Assembly: GCF_030445035.2 (NCBI RefSeq)
Contig: NW_026688628.1
Span: forward strand, 1,612,001-1,676,000
DNA from: Dasypus novemcinctus
Lineage: Eukaryota > Chordata > Mammalia > Cingulata > Dasypodidae
Length of the DNA: 64,000 nt
Direction of reading: 5' to 3'
Shown here: positions 46,801-58,633 of the stretch, one piece after another
Layout: each line of letters begins with the position of its first letter
Position numbering within the stretch: the first letter of the stretch is position 1
Translations under genes and position numbers: made by a program
The notes under the pieces: generated by a model
The model's input: only the letters and a program-made list of their open reading frames with translations
What the model was told of the DNA's origin: nothing
The model's database searches: none

Positions 46801-47385
46801 ATACAAATGGCTAAAAAGCACATGAAAAATACTCAAAACCACTAGATGTTAGGGAAACAGAAATCAAAATTACAATGAGATACCATCTTACTCCCATGAG
46901 ACTGGCAGCTATCAAAAACACAGAGGACTACAAGTGCTGGAGAGGATGTGGAGGAATGGGAACACTCAGCCATTGCTGGTGGAAATGCAGAAGGATCCAG
47001 CCATTCTGGAAGACAGTTTGGCAGTTTCTCAAAAAAACTAGCTATAGATTTGCCATATGACCCAGCAATTCCACTGCCGGGTATATACCCAGTAGAACTG
47101 AAAACAAGGACACAAATCGATATATGCACACCAATGTTCATAGCAGCATTGTTTCCTATTGCGAAAAGTTGGAATCAACCCAAATGCCCACCAACAGATG
47201 AATGGATAAATAAATAAATAAATAAAATGTGGTATATCCATACAATGAAATACTACTCAGCTTTAAGAATGAATACACTGCAAACACAAGTGATAACATG
47301 GATGAATCTTGAGAACCTTATGCTGAGTGAAACAACCCAAGCATTGAAGGACAAATACTACATGATCTCGATATGGAATAAGTAA
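43886..47385 (+). pseudogene. L1 ORF2 remnant
   Basis: Starts MANINNSLKMITLNVSGLN at 43886. Open pieces: 43802-44167, 44295-44534, 44590-45159 and short stretches to the C-terminus (RGCGGMGTLSHCWWKC near 46950). A deletion removes much of the endonuclease middle: the frame passes from FNTPLS to the GNLQGPEAQ region near 44335. The RT motif appears as L-A-D-D near 45725, one residue changed. More than ten breaks; clearly dead. Confidence 0.9.
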
Positions 47386-48416
47386 ACCAAGCTGCCCCAG
47401 AGAGCTTGAAACTGGATGATAGGCTTAAAGGTTATTGGGGGGTAGAGGAAGGATGTAAACTGACACCTACATGGGAGAAATCTATATAAGCTGGCAGTAT
47501 TTGTACAAGGAAGGGGTAAAATGGGGCATAGGGTTAACTTTGGGTAGGGCTTTGTGGACTTGAGGAGGGCTAGCAATGGGAGGATGGGTAATATTGCCCA
47601 AGAAATTAGGGAGACGGTGGGGGAACATAGGAACATAGGAGATTGTCAGGTATTTGGTTGAGAGTATAATGCTGAGAACACTTTTTCAAAAATATAATAA
47701 GGAAAGTTACCTATTTAAGATGCTCAAAGGTGATAATCTGATGCAGGACAGGCTTCTAGGCAGTGTGTGAGTGCTCATGTTGCCATAGTGGGTTATACCA
47801 TTGGGTAGAGACCCATATAATGAGAGTGAAGGTATACCCACATCCTGGGGAGGACTGATGTTCTCAAATAGAGGAAATTATATCTCTTGAGAGAAATGGT
47901 GGCTCCCAATGCATTAGGGCAGTTGAGCATGTCAAGCCCTCAACACTGTTGCAAGTATCTCTGTACATGGCCCTTCAAGCAATGAAGATTGACTGTCACT
48001 GTGGGCCCTGATGGGAGGGGGAAAGAAGTATTGAATAGATGGAACCATTATAATTGTGTGGGCAATAGAAGTGTTCCACAAGATTACATAAGGATGGATA
48101 TAAGACATGTTAAATTACACCAAAAATGTATAGGGGCTGATAGGCTAAAATGTAAATCATAATGTAAAACATAAAATAACTAAAAATTTAGAAAATTGTA
48201 TAGTCTAAAATATAAAACATAATGTAAACCCAACTGTTACCTTTTTTGAGAGCTATCGTCTCAATATCTGTACATCAGTTTCAGTAAATATAGTATGAAC
48301 ATGTGAAAAAAGTTATTGCTGTGGAAGGGAAAAGAGTTTAATGTTGGATATGTGAGAGTACTGTATATTGTATATGTGAATTACTGTGCTCTAAAACTTT
48401 TGTGAAGATAAGCTTA

Positions 48417-50290
48417 ATAATTAGGAAAAAAAAGAAAAAGAAAGGACATAGACACTGAGGAAAAGACAGAAGAAGTTGCCTTGCCAATTTGTATACAGGG
48501 CAACACGTATTGCAGAGATGGAAGACAGAGTATCAAAAACAAAGCTTTTGCATTTTTTAATTTTTTGATTCCCCAATTTATTTTTACCTTATTTTTTCTA
48601 AATTAATATGTATTTTATATCTAACTTTTAAACTCATCACTATGTTCCATTTGACTATTAATGGAACATGGCAATATATTGGGCTTCATTTTTGAAGAAG
48701 TTTTGGATCACAGAGAGGCTCAACAATGGCAGGGGAGGAATACTGGTCGGGGATGTTATGGACAGGGGATGCACATTGGGGAGGGAGTTCTCCAGGGCAT
48801 ATATCCAGGGTACATAACAATGTTTAGATATTTTCATAGTGATTACAATTAAAAACAACTGAGGGAGTGCTGAGTTCCGAGCCAGGGGACCTCTATCACA
48901 GTCCTGAAAGGAACAGCAACAATCCCCCCACTGCAATAACAAAGACCAAAAAAGAAGGAAGGTCCAACAATGAGCCTTTGATACTAATGACTATGCTTGT
49001 AAGCCTGTGCACCTGAAATAAGAACAAGGCCTAGAGCTGCAGGGTGCCTAAGAGTTACCTCCTGAGAGCCTCCTTGTTGCTCAAATGTGGCCAGTCTCAA
49101 AGCCAAACTTAGCATGACTCCTGGGGATGAGCCTTCCTGGCACCGAGGGATTACTACCAAGTACCAGCTGATGATGTAACCAGAAAATGACCTTGAATAA
49201 AAGGGTCGACTCAGACCAGCAGAATATCTCAGTCTACATAGAATACCAGGAGTTAAAAATGTTTTTTGACCTGAATAAAAGGGGGAAATGGAAAGGACAA
49301 ATGAGTTTATATGGCTATGAGTCTAAAAAAGAGCTGGGAGGTTATCAGAGGGGTTGCCCTTATGGACACCTCAGCAGAGTCCCAGAGACAGATAAAGTAG
49401 ATAGAACCCCAGGTATTGGTTCTTCTGAGGGATACAGAGACCTACAGGATCCATGGTAATGGCAGATGGAGTTCAGTGCCGTATTAGATGGCCCTACTTT
49501 GGAGTTTGTGTTTCTGTGTGATGGAGCTGGACTCAGATATGCTCTTTGTCCAGAAGCCTCTCCTGTTACTTTTACTGGATCTGTAGTTGGTGCTGGAGTT
49601 TAGTGTATACCCAGGGGACCTGAATCTCTGGACTGAGCATCTGATAGCCAGGCCCTGAGCCTCAAAGACTTGCAACCCCTACACTCTGGTTTATTGGACT
49701 TACCCCACTCAGCTAACATCTAGGTCAAGAAGGTCAACCACCACACCAGGGAGCCAAGAGAGCCTACAACTGAAAGGAGAAGTGCATCCGGCATCCATGT
49801 GGAATCTAAGTCCCCTCTTGATATAGATGTGGAGTGGACACAACCATTCTAAGGTCCACAGGATGGAGGAATAGAGTATGGATTAGAGTGGACTTACTGA
49901 TATTCTATTCATGAACTATTGTGATTAGTAATCAAAGAAAATATGGCATTGGTGTGGAGAAAGGGGCCATTGTGGCTGCTGGGGGTAGGGAGTGGGAGGA
50001 GATGAGATGTGGGGGTGATTTGGGACTTGGAGTTGTCCTGGGTGGTGCTGCAGGGACAGTTACCAGACATTGTATGTCCTCCCATGGCCCACTGGGTGGA
50101 ATGTGGGAGTGTGCGCTATGGTGTGGACCACTGACCATGAGGTGCAGCGGTGCTCAGAGATGTATTCACCATATGCAATGAATGTCTCATGATGATGGAG
50201 GAGATTGTTGTTATGGGGGGAGGAGTGGGATAAGGGGGGTGGGGGGTATATGGGACTTCATATAGAGGGGGTATATGAGGACCTCAGATA
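48417..50290 (+). other. Distal 3' UTR (part 2) of the old L1, with A-rich seam
   Basis: 'aataattaggaaaaaaaaga' followed by aaaagaaag marks the seam; the same A-rich sequence is the end of the short-form L1 at 4.2 kb. Part 2 then runs for about 1.85 kb to the G-rich 3' terminus near 50200-50290. Confidence 0.8.
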
Positions 50291-50439
50291 AAGAAAACAA
50301 AAATGAACCTTTTTATGATTTTTTTTAAGGTTTTGCCTTTCATCACTCTAATAGGTGTTGTCCTGTATATATAGTGGCAAGACAATCTCTTCTATTTCTT
50401 ACTCAGTGTCTTACCTCTTTTATTTTTCATTATGTCTTC

Positions 50440-50985
50440 AAAATTTTAAGGTCACAGTAAAGTCATATACAGAATATAGGTATCTCCCATATACCCAACA
50501 TCCTCTACCTCACCAATGATGTTTTTACATGTGGATGTTACATTTGCTACAACTGATGTACAAATATTGGGACATAGCTACCAACCATGCTCAGTAGTCC
50601 ACAATATGGATTATATTTTAGACCATACACTTTTATAAATTTTTGTTGAAATTTATCATGGCCTGTATCCATATTGCAAGATCATACAGAACACTTCCAT
50701 TGACCTCCAGTTACCCCCTCTTCCATCTATTCTCGCTCTCTCTCTCCCTCTCCTTGGGGCCCACATTGGCAACCAAGCTTCATTGCTTGAAGGTCAAGAT
50801 TCATAGATACTTGCAACAATGCTGAGGGCTTGACACACTGGTCTGTCCTCTCCCATTAGGAGCCAGCCTTGCTCTTGAGAGACACTCTCCCCTCTATTTG
50901 AGAACATCTATGTTTCCTTTCCATTATCAGTGTACAACAATTCCTTCTCATTGTATTGGTCTACACCCACAAAAATAACACACTG
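50440..50985 (-). mobile_element. Old L1 3' UTR fragment
   Basis: 'ggtatctcccatatacccaa' begins the 3' end; later 'gggcccacattggcaaccaa' and 'ttgcaacaatgctgagggct' match 3' UTR part 1 of the other L1s in reverse. Confidence 0.8.
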
Positions 50986-50989
50986 GGTC

Positions 50990-51086
50990 AGATGGTCCAT
51001 GGAATTGTGGGTATGTTGGGGGTGGAAAAGGTGAACACGCAGGATTGATGGGTATGTGTTTGAAACTATAATGTTGAGAAAACACT
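50990..51086 (+). mobile_element. Old L1 3' UTR fragment, left half
   Basis: Plus-strand 3' UTR part 1 ('ggaattgtgggtatgttggg', 'ataatgttgagaaaacact'). It continues at 53272 after the inserted L1. Confidence 0.7.
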
Positions 51087-53258
51087 TTATTTTTTTTTAC
51101 TATAATCCTGATTCTTCATCTTTATTTATTTATTTTTTTTTCATTTTTTATGTCTTTATTCATTTTTTTGATATTACATTGAAAAAATATGAGGTCTCCA
51201 TATACCCCCTCACCCCACTCCTCCCCCCATAGCAACATTCTCCTCCATCATCATGAGACATCCATTGCATTTGGTGAATACATCTCTGAGCATCGCTGCA
51301 CCTCATGGTCAGTGGTCCACATCATACCCCACACTCTCCCATGTTCCATCCAGTGGGCCATGGGAGGGCCCACAATGTCTGGTAATTGTCCCTGCAGCAC
51401 CACCCAGGACAACTCCAAGTCCCGAAAACATCTCCAAATCTCATCTCTTCATCCCATTCCCCACACCCAGCTGCCACCATGGCCAATTTCTCCACACCAA
51501 TGCCACATTTTCTTTGATTACTATTCACAATAGTTCATGAATAGAGTATCAGTAAGTCCACTCTAATCCATATTCTATTCCTCCATCCTGTGGACCTTGG
51601 ATTGGTTTTGTCCATTCCACATCTATGCCAACAGGGGGCTTAGGTTCCACATGGATGCTGGATGCAATTCTCCTGCTTTCAGTTGTAGGCACTCTAGGCT
51701 CCATGGCGTGGTGGTTGACATTCTTCAACTCTATGTTAGCTGAGTGGGGTAAGTCTAAAAAGCCAGAGTGTAGGAACTGAAGTCTGTTGAGGCTCAGGGC
51801 CTGGCTATCATATGATCAGTCCAGAGATTCAGATCCCCTGGGTATATATTAACCCCCAGCACCAACTACAATTCTGGTAAAGTAACAGGAAAGGCTTGTG
51901 AAAAGAGGTCACATCTGAGTCCAGCTCCATCACACAGAAACACAAACTCCAAAGAAGGGCCAACTGACATGGCAGTGAATTCCATCTGCCATGACCATAA
52001 TACCTGTGGGTCTCTGTATCCCTCAGAAGAACCAATACCTGGGGTTGTATATACTTTATCTGTCTCTGGGACTCTGCTCAGGTGTGCATAAGAGCAAACC
52101 CTCTGATAACCTCCCAGCTCTTTTTTAGACTCATAGCCATATAAACTCATTTGTCCTTTCCATTTCCCCCTTGATTTAGGTCAAAAAACATTTTAACTCC
52201 TGTTGTTATATGTAGACAGAGATATTCTGCTGGTCTGAGTTGAACCTTTTATTCAAGGTCATTTTCTGGTTACATCATCAGCTGGTACTTGATAGTAATC
52301 CCTCGGCACCAGGGAGACTTATCCCTGTGAGTTATGTCCCATGCTGGGGGGAAGGCAACAAATTTACATGCTGCGTTTGGCTTCAAGACTGGCCACATTT
52401 GAGAAACACGGAGGCTCTCAGGAGGTAACTCTTATACACACTGCTGCTCTAGGCCTTGTTCTTCTTTCAGGTGTACAGGCTCACAAACATAGTCATTAGT
52501 ATCAGGGGCTCATTGTTGGACCTTCCTTCTTTTTCGGTCCTTGTTGTTGCACTTGGGGAATTGTTGCTGTTCCTTTCAGGACTGTGATAGAGCTCCCCTA
52601 GCTAGGAACTCAGCACTCCCTCAGTTGTTGTTTTTAATTGTTTCCACTATGAATAAATCCAAACATTTTTATGTACCTTGGATATATGCCGGGTAGAACT
52701 CCCTTCCAACCATGTGTCCCCTGTCCATAACAACCCACACTAGTTTTCCTCTGCTGCCATTGTTGAACCTTTCTGTGATCCAAAACTTCCTGAAAAGTGA
52801 AGCCCAATAATGTATTGCCAGGTTCCCTTAATAGTAAAATGGAACATAGCGATGAGTTTAAAGGTTGGATATAGAATACGTACTAATTTGGAAAAATTCT
52901 ACATCCTATGTTTTTCTTTTCTTCTTTGTAATTATTACGCTTATCTTCAAAAGAGTTTTAGATCAAAGTAATTCATATATACAATATACAGTACTCCCAC
53001 ACATCCACCATTAAACCTTTTCCCTTCCACAGTAATAATCTTTTAACATATTCATACCATATTTACTAAAACTGATGTACAGTTATTGAGACAATAGCTT
53101 TCAACCAAGGTAACATTTGTGTTTACATTGTGGTTGATATTTTAGACTATACAATTTTCTAAATTTTTAGTTATCTTATGTTTTTCATTATGATTTACAT
53201 TTTAGGCTATCAGCCCCTATATATTTTTGGTGTAATTTAACATGTCTTATATCCATCC
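51087..53258 (-). mobile_element. 5'-truncated L1 nested in an older L1, with 13-bp duplication
   Basis: Minus-strand 3' UTR part 2 then part 1, 5'-truncated at 'catccatcctt'. Flanked by TTGAGAAAACACT at 51074-51086 and 53259-53271. The host is a plus-strand L1 3' UTR that resumes at once on the right. Confidence 0.88.
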
Positions 53259-53271
53259 TTGAGAAAACACT

Positions 53272-53390
53272 GTATAGAATATAATAAGGAAGGGTTATTG
53301 TTTTAGGGTATTGGATGGTGGACATCTGGCACAAGGTGCACCAGGGGCAGGCTTCTAGGGATTGTGTGAGTGCTCATTTCTTGGCTTTTT
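53272..53390 (+). mobile_element. Old L1 3' UTR fragment, right half
   Basis: 'atagaatataataaggaagg' to 'gattgtgtgagtgctcattt' continues the fragment at 50990-51086. Confidence 0.75.
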
Positions 53391-53874
53391 AAAACTGTGA
53401 ACAGTTTGTTTGGAAACACAGTACCTTTGACTTCTCTTCATTCCCAGAATGTACTTTAGGATTTACCATACAGTATTGATGAATAAATATTGTTGAATGA
53501 CTGAGAAACCAAATGATTGTGTGGGTTGAACAGATATTGCATTGCTAATTATGGGGGAGAAAGGAGAAGCAGTGAGAAAAGAGGAAATTCGCTTGCGAAT
53601 GGGTGTCTCCATTCATGATTCATGACAGCCAACTCCAGAGGAGAAAAATTGGGAAATAAGATAGTTTAGTGTATTCAGAATCTTTCTCCAGAAACAGCAA
53701 GAGGGAAATCAGTATGGGAAACCTGACAAGACTAGAGCCCACTCCTTATTAAGGGTGACCTCCTCCTGGGAGGTAGGTGTCCACAGGGATAAGTGATGAT
53801 CACGGAGCTCCAAAGCTGTCACAAGAGACAAAACTGGCTCAAATTTGCATTGTGTTTTCCTTTCTTATCTCCAG
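53391..53874. other. Non-repeat sequence, unassigned
   Basis: No recognised repeat; nothing coding seen. Confidence 0.45.
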
Positions 53875-54149
53875 AGAAATAATTATCTCAGAGAGATTGA
53901 GACAGAAGAATACTTCATTAATGTGGTTCATGGGAATGAAATCCCTAATTGCTGGGATACTCTATGTGCTTCTCCTTCACTATATCAAAGAAAACAATGT
54001 GTCTTCTACAGACCTTATGACTCGTTCCATCTCACTTTACTTCTTGCGAGCAGAGCTTTCAACTTCTTTCATCATTCAAGGAAGAACCTGCATTGGTGAA
54101 CTTAGACCCTGACTTGATAATTTCAGAGCGACTTACAGAATTTTCACAG
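53875..54149 (+). pseudogene. Exon-like segment of an unrecognised protein, frameshifted
   Basis: A good acceptor (pyrimidine-rich 'cctttcttatctccag' before 53875) and donor ('cacag|gtactg' after 54149) bound 275 nt. The first part reads NNYLREIETEEYFINVVHG; after a shift near 54020 another frame reads SFKEEPALVNLDPDLIISER and LTEFSQ up to the donor. The peptides look protein-like, but I do not recognise the family. No neighbouring exon is seen, so this may be a lone relic exon or chance. Confidence 0.3.
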
Positions 54150-54889
54150 GTACTGGCGGAATGTATTTTTGGCTCCATGGGCACCTTTTATTGGTAGAAG
54201 CTTTAAGGAAATCAACAGATTATGATCATAGAGAAAGCTTAAAACACAAAGTTCTGTCTTATTTAAAAACCTGCGTGGAAATAGCAGATAAACTAAAATA
54301 GATTTTTTTCCCCAATCTGTTTCCTCTGATCTCTTACTCTTGGGTCTTCCCTCTCTCAGCAGCATTGTTTACTTGTTTCACTCATTCTTCTTTCTCTACA
54401 CTTGTAGAAATTATCTGTTTACCTGTGTTTATTCATTTTTTTTCTTTTAGTCATTCAATATATGTGGCTCTGGAATACTGGTGAAGTGGATCAAAAATTA
54501 CAGACTCATCTTGGGGAGGTTAGTAAAGGCATTACAAGGGAGATTTTAATTGTAATAAGGCTTGAAGGAGGATTTAGAATAATTTCAGAAGGAGAAAAGG
54601 ATAGAAGTACATGAAGAAGAGATGACATGGACACAAATATGGACTCAATATAATTATATGGTGTGGTGAGGTTTTAAAAATAGTTCTTTTTAAAAAAGAA
54701 ATCAACTTTATTGATACATATTTAAAAGCATACAATTCCTGTGACATGTAAAATTTGTTGTAGTTGCCATAATGACATAATTGTGCATTTATTACTTCAG
54801 TCATTATTAGAGTATGTTCACTGAGAGGTAAATATTTTTCTTGTTTTTTTTTTTTTTTATAAATGGGCTATAAGATTTCTTTAGCAAAA
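54150..54889. other. Non-repeat sequence, unassigned
   Basis: AT-rich, no recognisable gene or repeat. Confidence 0.45.
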
Positions 54890-55858
54890 ATTTTTATGGT
54901 CTTCTTTTTTAAAGATACATAGATCACACTAAATTTTACTTTAAAAAATATGACGTTCCCATATACCCCACTCCCTAAATTCCCCATCCTCCCACATTAA
55001 CAACCTCTTTCATCAGTGTGGCACATTCCTTTTATTTGATGAATACATTTTGGATCATTGCTACAAAGCTTGGATTATTGTTTACATGTTAGTTTACACT
55101 CTCTCGCAGTCCTTTCAGTGTGATATGGTAGGATATATAATATCCTGCATCTGTCCCTGTGATATCATTCAGGAGAACTCCAAGTCCCCAAAAAAGCCAC
55201 CATATCACACCCTCTTCTTCCCTCTCCCTGCACTCAACAACTCCAATGGTCACTGTCTCCACCACAGTGACACAATTTCTTCCATTGCTAGAGTCACAAT
55301 GATTCTATAGTAGAATACCATTAAGTCCACTCTACTTCTTATTTTATTCTCTACCCTGAGGATGGTGATGACCACTCCACCTCTAAATCAAGAGGGGCCT
55401 TAGATCCCACATGTCTGATGGATGGAATTCTGCTTGCAGTTGTGGACTCTCTCTGTTCCCTGTTGTGGTGGTTGACCAACATTTTGTTTGTTTTCAGATT
55501 TGGAGATTACAAATATAGCTGCTGTAAACGTTCATGTGTGGACTTTTGTGTGGACTCTAATTTTCATATCATATATATATATATATATATAATGTATATA
55601 TATATATATATATGCGCAAAACTGCTGGATTGTATGGTAAGACAATGTTTAGTTTTACAAGAAACACCTAAACTGTCTTCTGGCTGAACCATTTTGTGTT
55701 CTCACTAGCAGTGATTGAGAGATGTATTGCTCCATATACTCAACAGCAATTGGTATTCTCAGTTTTTAAATTTTTATCTCTTCTAATAAGCATGTGTTCA
55801 CATATCACTGTGTTCATAGTCTTCCAATTCCCTAATGACAGATGATGTTTAATTTTTA
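54890..55858 (-). mobile_element. Old L1 3' end with internal deletion
   Basis: 'aaagatacatagatcacact' then 'atgacgttcccatatacccc' mark the 3' end; 'atagctgctgtaaacgttca' near 55515 belongs to the ORF2 3' region in reverse, so the 3' UTR between is shortened. Confidence 0.8.
55570..55613. repeat. (AT)n microsatellite
   Basis: About 20 AT/TA units broken by 'aatgta'. Confidence 0.97.
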
Positions 55859-57480
55859 AAAGATTTTAATTAGTTTATTTATTCATTTATTTATTTAAAT
55901 TTTTAAAATTTTAAAGTAGGTTTAGATTACATAAATGTTACATAAAATATAGAGGGGACCCATATGTCCTACCCCTTCACCCTCCCACTCTTTCCCATAG
56001 TAACAACACCTTTCATTAGTATAGTACATTTGCTACAATTGATGAACGCATATAGAAACAATGCTGTTAACAATGAATTATAGTTTATATTATAGTTAAT
56101 AGCCTGTCCTCCACAATTTTAGGTATTGATAAAACATATAATGGCCTGTAGCCATCATTGCAGTGTCACGCAGAACAATCCCAATGTCCTGAAAATTCCC
56201 TGATATTACACCTATTCTGCCTGCTCCCTCCTCTCAGAATCTCTGGTGGCCCTGGCCTTTATATCAATGATAAACATTCTTCCATTGCTAGAATAATAAG
56301 TCTATAATATAAAAATAATGTCTACTTAGGCCATTGTTCATTCTCCAATCTTCAGGATTTTGTGATGGCGATGCCCACTCTTTCTATTTGAGAGAGGGCT
56401 TAGATCCCTTGGGATATATGGGTGGAACTATCTTGCCTAGAGGTGCGGACATTCTTTGCTCCTTAGGATAGGTGCTGTCCATTACCATCTCCTTATTAGT
56501 TGTTCTACATAGGTCCAATGACCTGGCAAGTAAGTGTTGAAAGTCTGCTTAGAGTAAGGGTTCAACTGGCACATGAACAGACCAAAAACATAATGCTCTG
56601 GCTCATGTATTTAACAAGGATAGTGCCAACACATGGCTTTATGTAAATAACATGTAGAGAAGAGCAATATGTTGGGAATCTACAAATGAGGCTAACTCTT
56701 TTACACTGGGGAGCATAAATTCCAAAGTAAGGTCTACTGACAGGGTGCCAAATTCCTGAGATTCCTGCATTACTTATCTCTAGAACCATCGGGATCCCTA
56801 CTGTTTGAGGCACTGTTTACTGTAACAGATAGTGAGATTCTGCTGAGATGAGCATAAGCATAACCTCTGTAATGACCTCCAAACCCACTTTCAAATCTCT
56901 TAACCATAAAATCTCATCTGCACTGAATATTTCCCCTTTTTGGTCAAGGTCTTTTTCAGATACATTGCTAGCTGGCATTTGGTAATAATACTTAGGTGCC
57001 AGTGAAGTTGAATTTTTTTTAATATATTTTGTATTTTGTATTTGTGTTTTGAATTTCTTCCTATGTTAGGATTCTGTTTATATCTTTTGCATATTTTTTA
57101 ATTCAGCATATGCTTTCTTATTTTGTGGTGTTAATATTAATTTCTACATTTGTATACAAATCATTTATCAGATGTGTTTTGTAAGTATTTTTCCAAACCT
57201 GTATGTTTTCTTACATACAATGTCTTTCAATGTCTTTCACAGAGTAGATATTTTACATTTGAATAAAAACCGACTTATAAATTTTAATCTCTCATGGATC
57301 ATGCTTCCATTACTATATCTAAAAACTCATTTCCAACCTATGGGCCCTTAGATTTTCTTCACATTTTAGTCTAGCACTTTTACAATGTATTTTACTTTAA
57401 AGTGGTATGATTCATTTTGATTTAATTTTTGTGAAATGAATTCAATCAGCACCTAAGTTCCTTTTTTGTTTGGCATGAGT
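55859..57480 (-). mobile_element. Old L1 fragment, 3' UTR and end of ORF2
   Basis: 'tagattacataaatgttaca' and 'gaggggacccatatgtccta' mark an older-type L1 3' end. 'ttttgcatattttttaattc' and 'tcatttatcagatgtgtttt' near 57080-57180 correspond to the ORF2 3' region in reverse. Confidence 0.75.
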
Positions 57481-57529
57481 GCATCCTATTGTTACCAGAT
57501 TTTAACTAAGTTCTTGGCTATGCTGCAGA

Positions 57530-58140
57530 TGTGAATTTCAGGAGAATGCCAGGTGAGTTAGGTCAGTAATTTATTCAGGTAGGAAGGGAAGAGAAATGGG
57601 AGAAAATAACAGAGCATGGTCCCAGGTGGTGAGGAAGGGGATAAAAAGTGATGAAGAGGGCTGATTTAGAAACTACAATTCTCCATTATAGATTATAAGT
57701 CCCCAGAGTAACTTGCATGGTCACATGGCAGAGGAAAAATGATGAAAGCAACACGCAGAGGGCAAGATGGGTCCATAGGCAAAAAGCTAGGCAAGAGCAA
57801 GCTCAAGCCTCATGGTTTGCTTTTAAACTAATTATTCCACTCCTTTGCTAATGACAGGGAAGGAGGTTTCAGTTGTTTGCTTTTTGGATTGATTACCATG
57901 CCCATAAATTCCTTAGTGATGACCCAATGATAAAGTTCCCAGGGTACATCCGGGCTTTTTCATATTTTCAGGAAGGAGTCTTTGTTCTGGGTAGCAGAAT
58001 CCCAGGGGAGAGATTCCTCCAGCAGCCATCTTGGGGGTTTTTGATGTCCATGTGGACTCTCTGTCAGGTTCCAGATCCATCTATTCCCTACCTTACTAGC
58101 CTGCTTCACTTTTGTTCCACCACCACTTCTTGAAAAGATC
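57530..58140 (-). mobile_element. Possible LTR remnant
   Basis: Minus strand contains AATAAA near 57570 and a stretch with 'caagatggctgctggagga' type sequence near 58020-58035. Composition and layout suggest an old solitary LTR. Ends not resolved; weak call. Confidence 0.3.
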
Positions 58141-58633
58141 ATACTTTCTACATTGAATTACCCTTGTCCTCTGTGAAACATTAGTGGAACCCATTTATGT
58201 GGGGTCATTTGTCCATTTCACCAACAGAATATTTTAAATTATTGTGTTTTTATAGTAACTCTTACAACCAAATAATATGATTTCTATAATATTGTTCTTC
58301 TTTTCTATTTTGTTACAGGGTACAAAAAAACTCGTCATAGTGTTTGTTGCTTAAAATAAAGTCTGAGAGAATTTATCATGGAAATTATTGCCTTGGCAAA
58401 GTGTATTCTATTATGGCCCAGGGTTTCTAGCCATCACAACTATTAAGAAGAAGCAGGAAAATATGTTTTCCCTGACATTTTCAGAAAAGGGTACAAGATC
58501 TCTATAAAATCCATAAAAATATTAACTTGATGTAATTACAATACAAACAGTACCATTTATGATATTTTTCTGATTACTGCTTTAGGCTAAATTGCACTGC
58601 TTTGAATATCTCCTCAGAAAATTCATCATCCAC
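58141..58633. other. Upstream region of the olfactory receptor pseudogene
   Basis: AT-rich; no promoter motif or exon can be supported. Confidence 0.45.

Larger units (their letters stand above)
41067..50290 (+). mobile_element. Full-length L1, about 9.2 kb, old and decayed
   Basis: Starts at a YY1-type 'gaggcaagatggc' (about 41069), which aligns with the same site in the younger L1's 5' UTR. Then a 1.8-kb 5' UTR, ORF1 remains from 42892, ORF2 remains from 43886 to about 47385, 3' UTR part 1 to about 48416, an A-rich seam (48422-48445) and part 2 to about 50290. Many stops and frameshifts. Its 5' UTR lacks the GC-rich VNTR of the younger copy and instead holds a pyrimidine-rich stretch. No clear duplication was found. 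Confidence 0.92.

Noticed and set aside
28784..50290. The two full-length L1s as one inverted duplication of the locus
   Set aside because: They differ in age, 5' UTR type and flanks, and the younger one has its own target-site duplication, so they are independent insertions.
53777..54112. 111-codon frame as a gene in its own right
   Set aside because: Its frame has no recognisable domain; the exon-like signal at 53875-54149 uses other frames.
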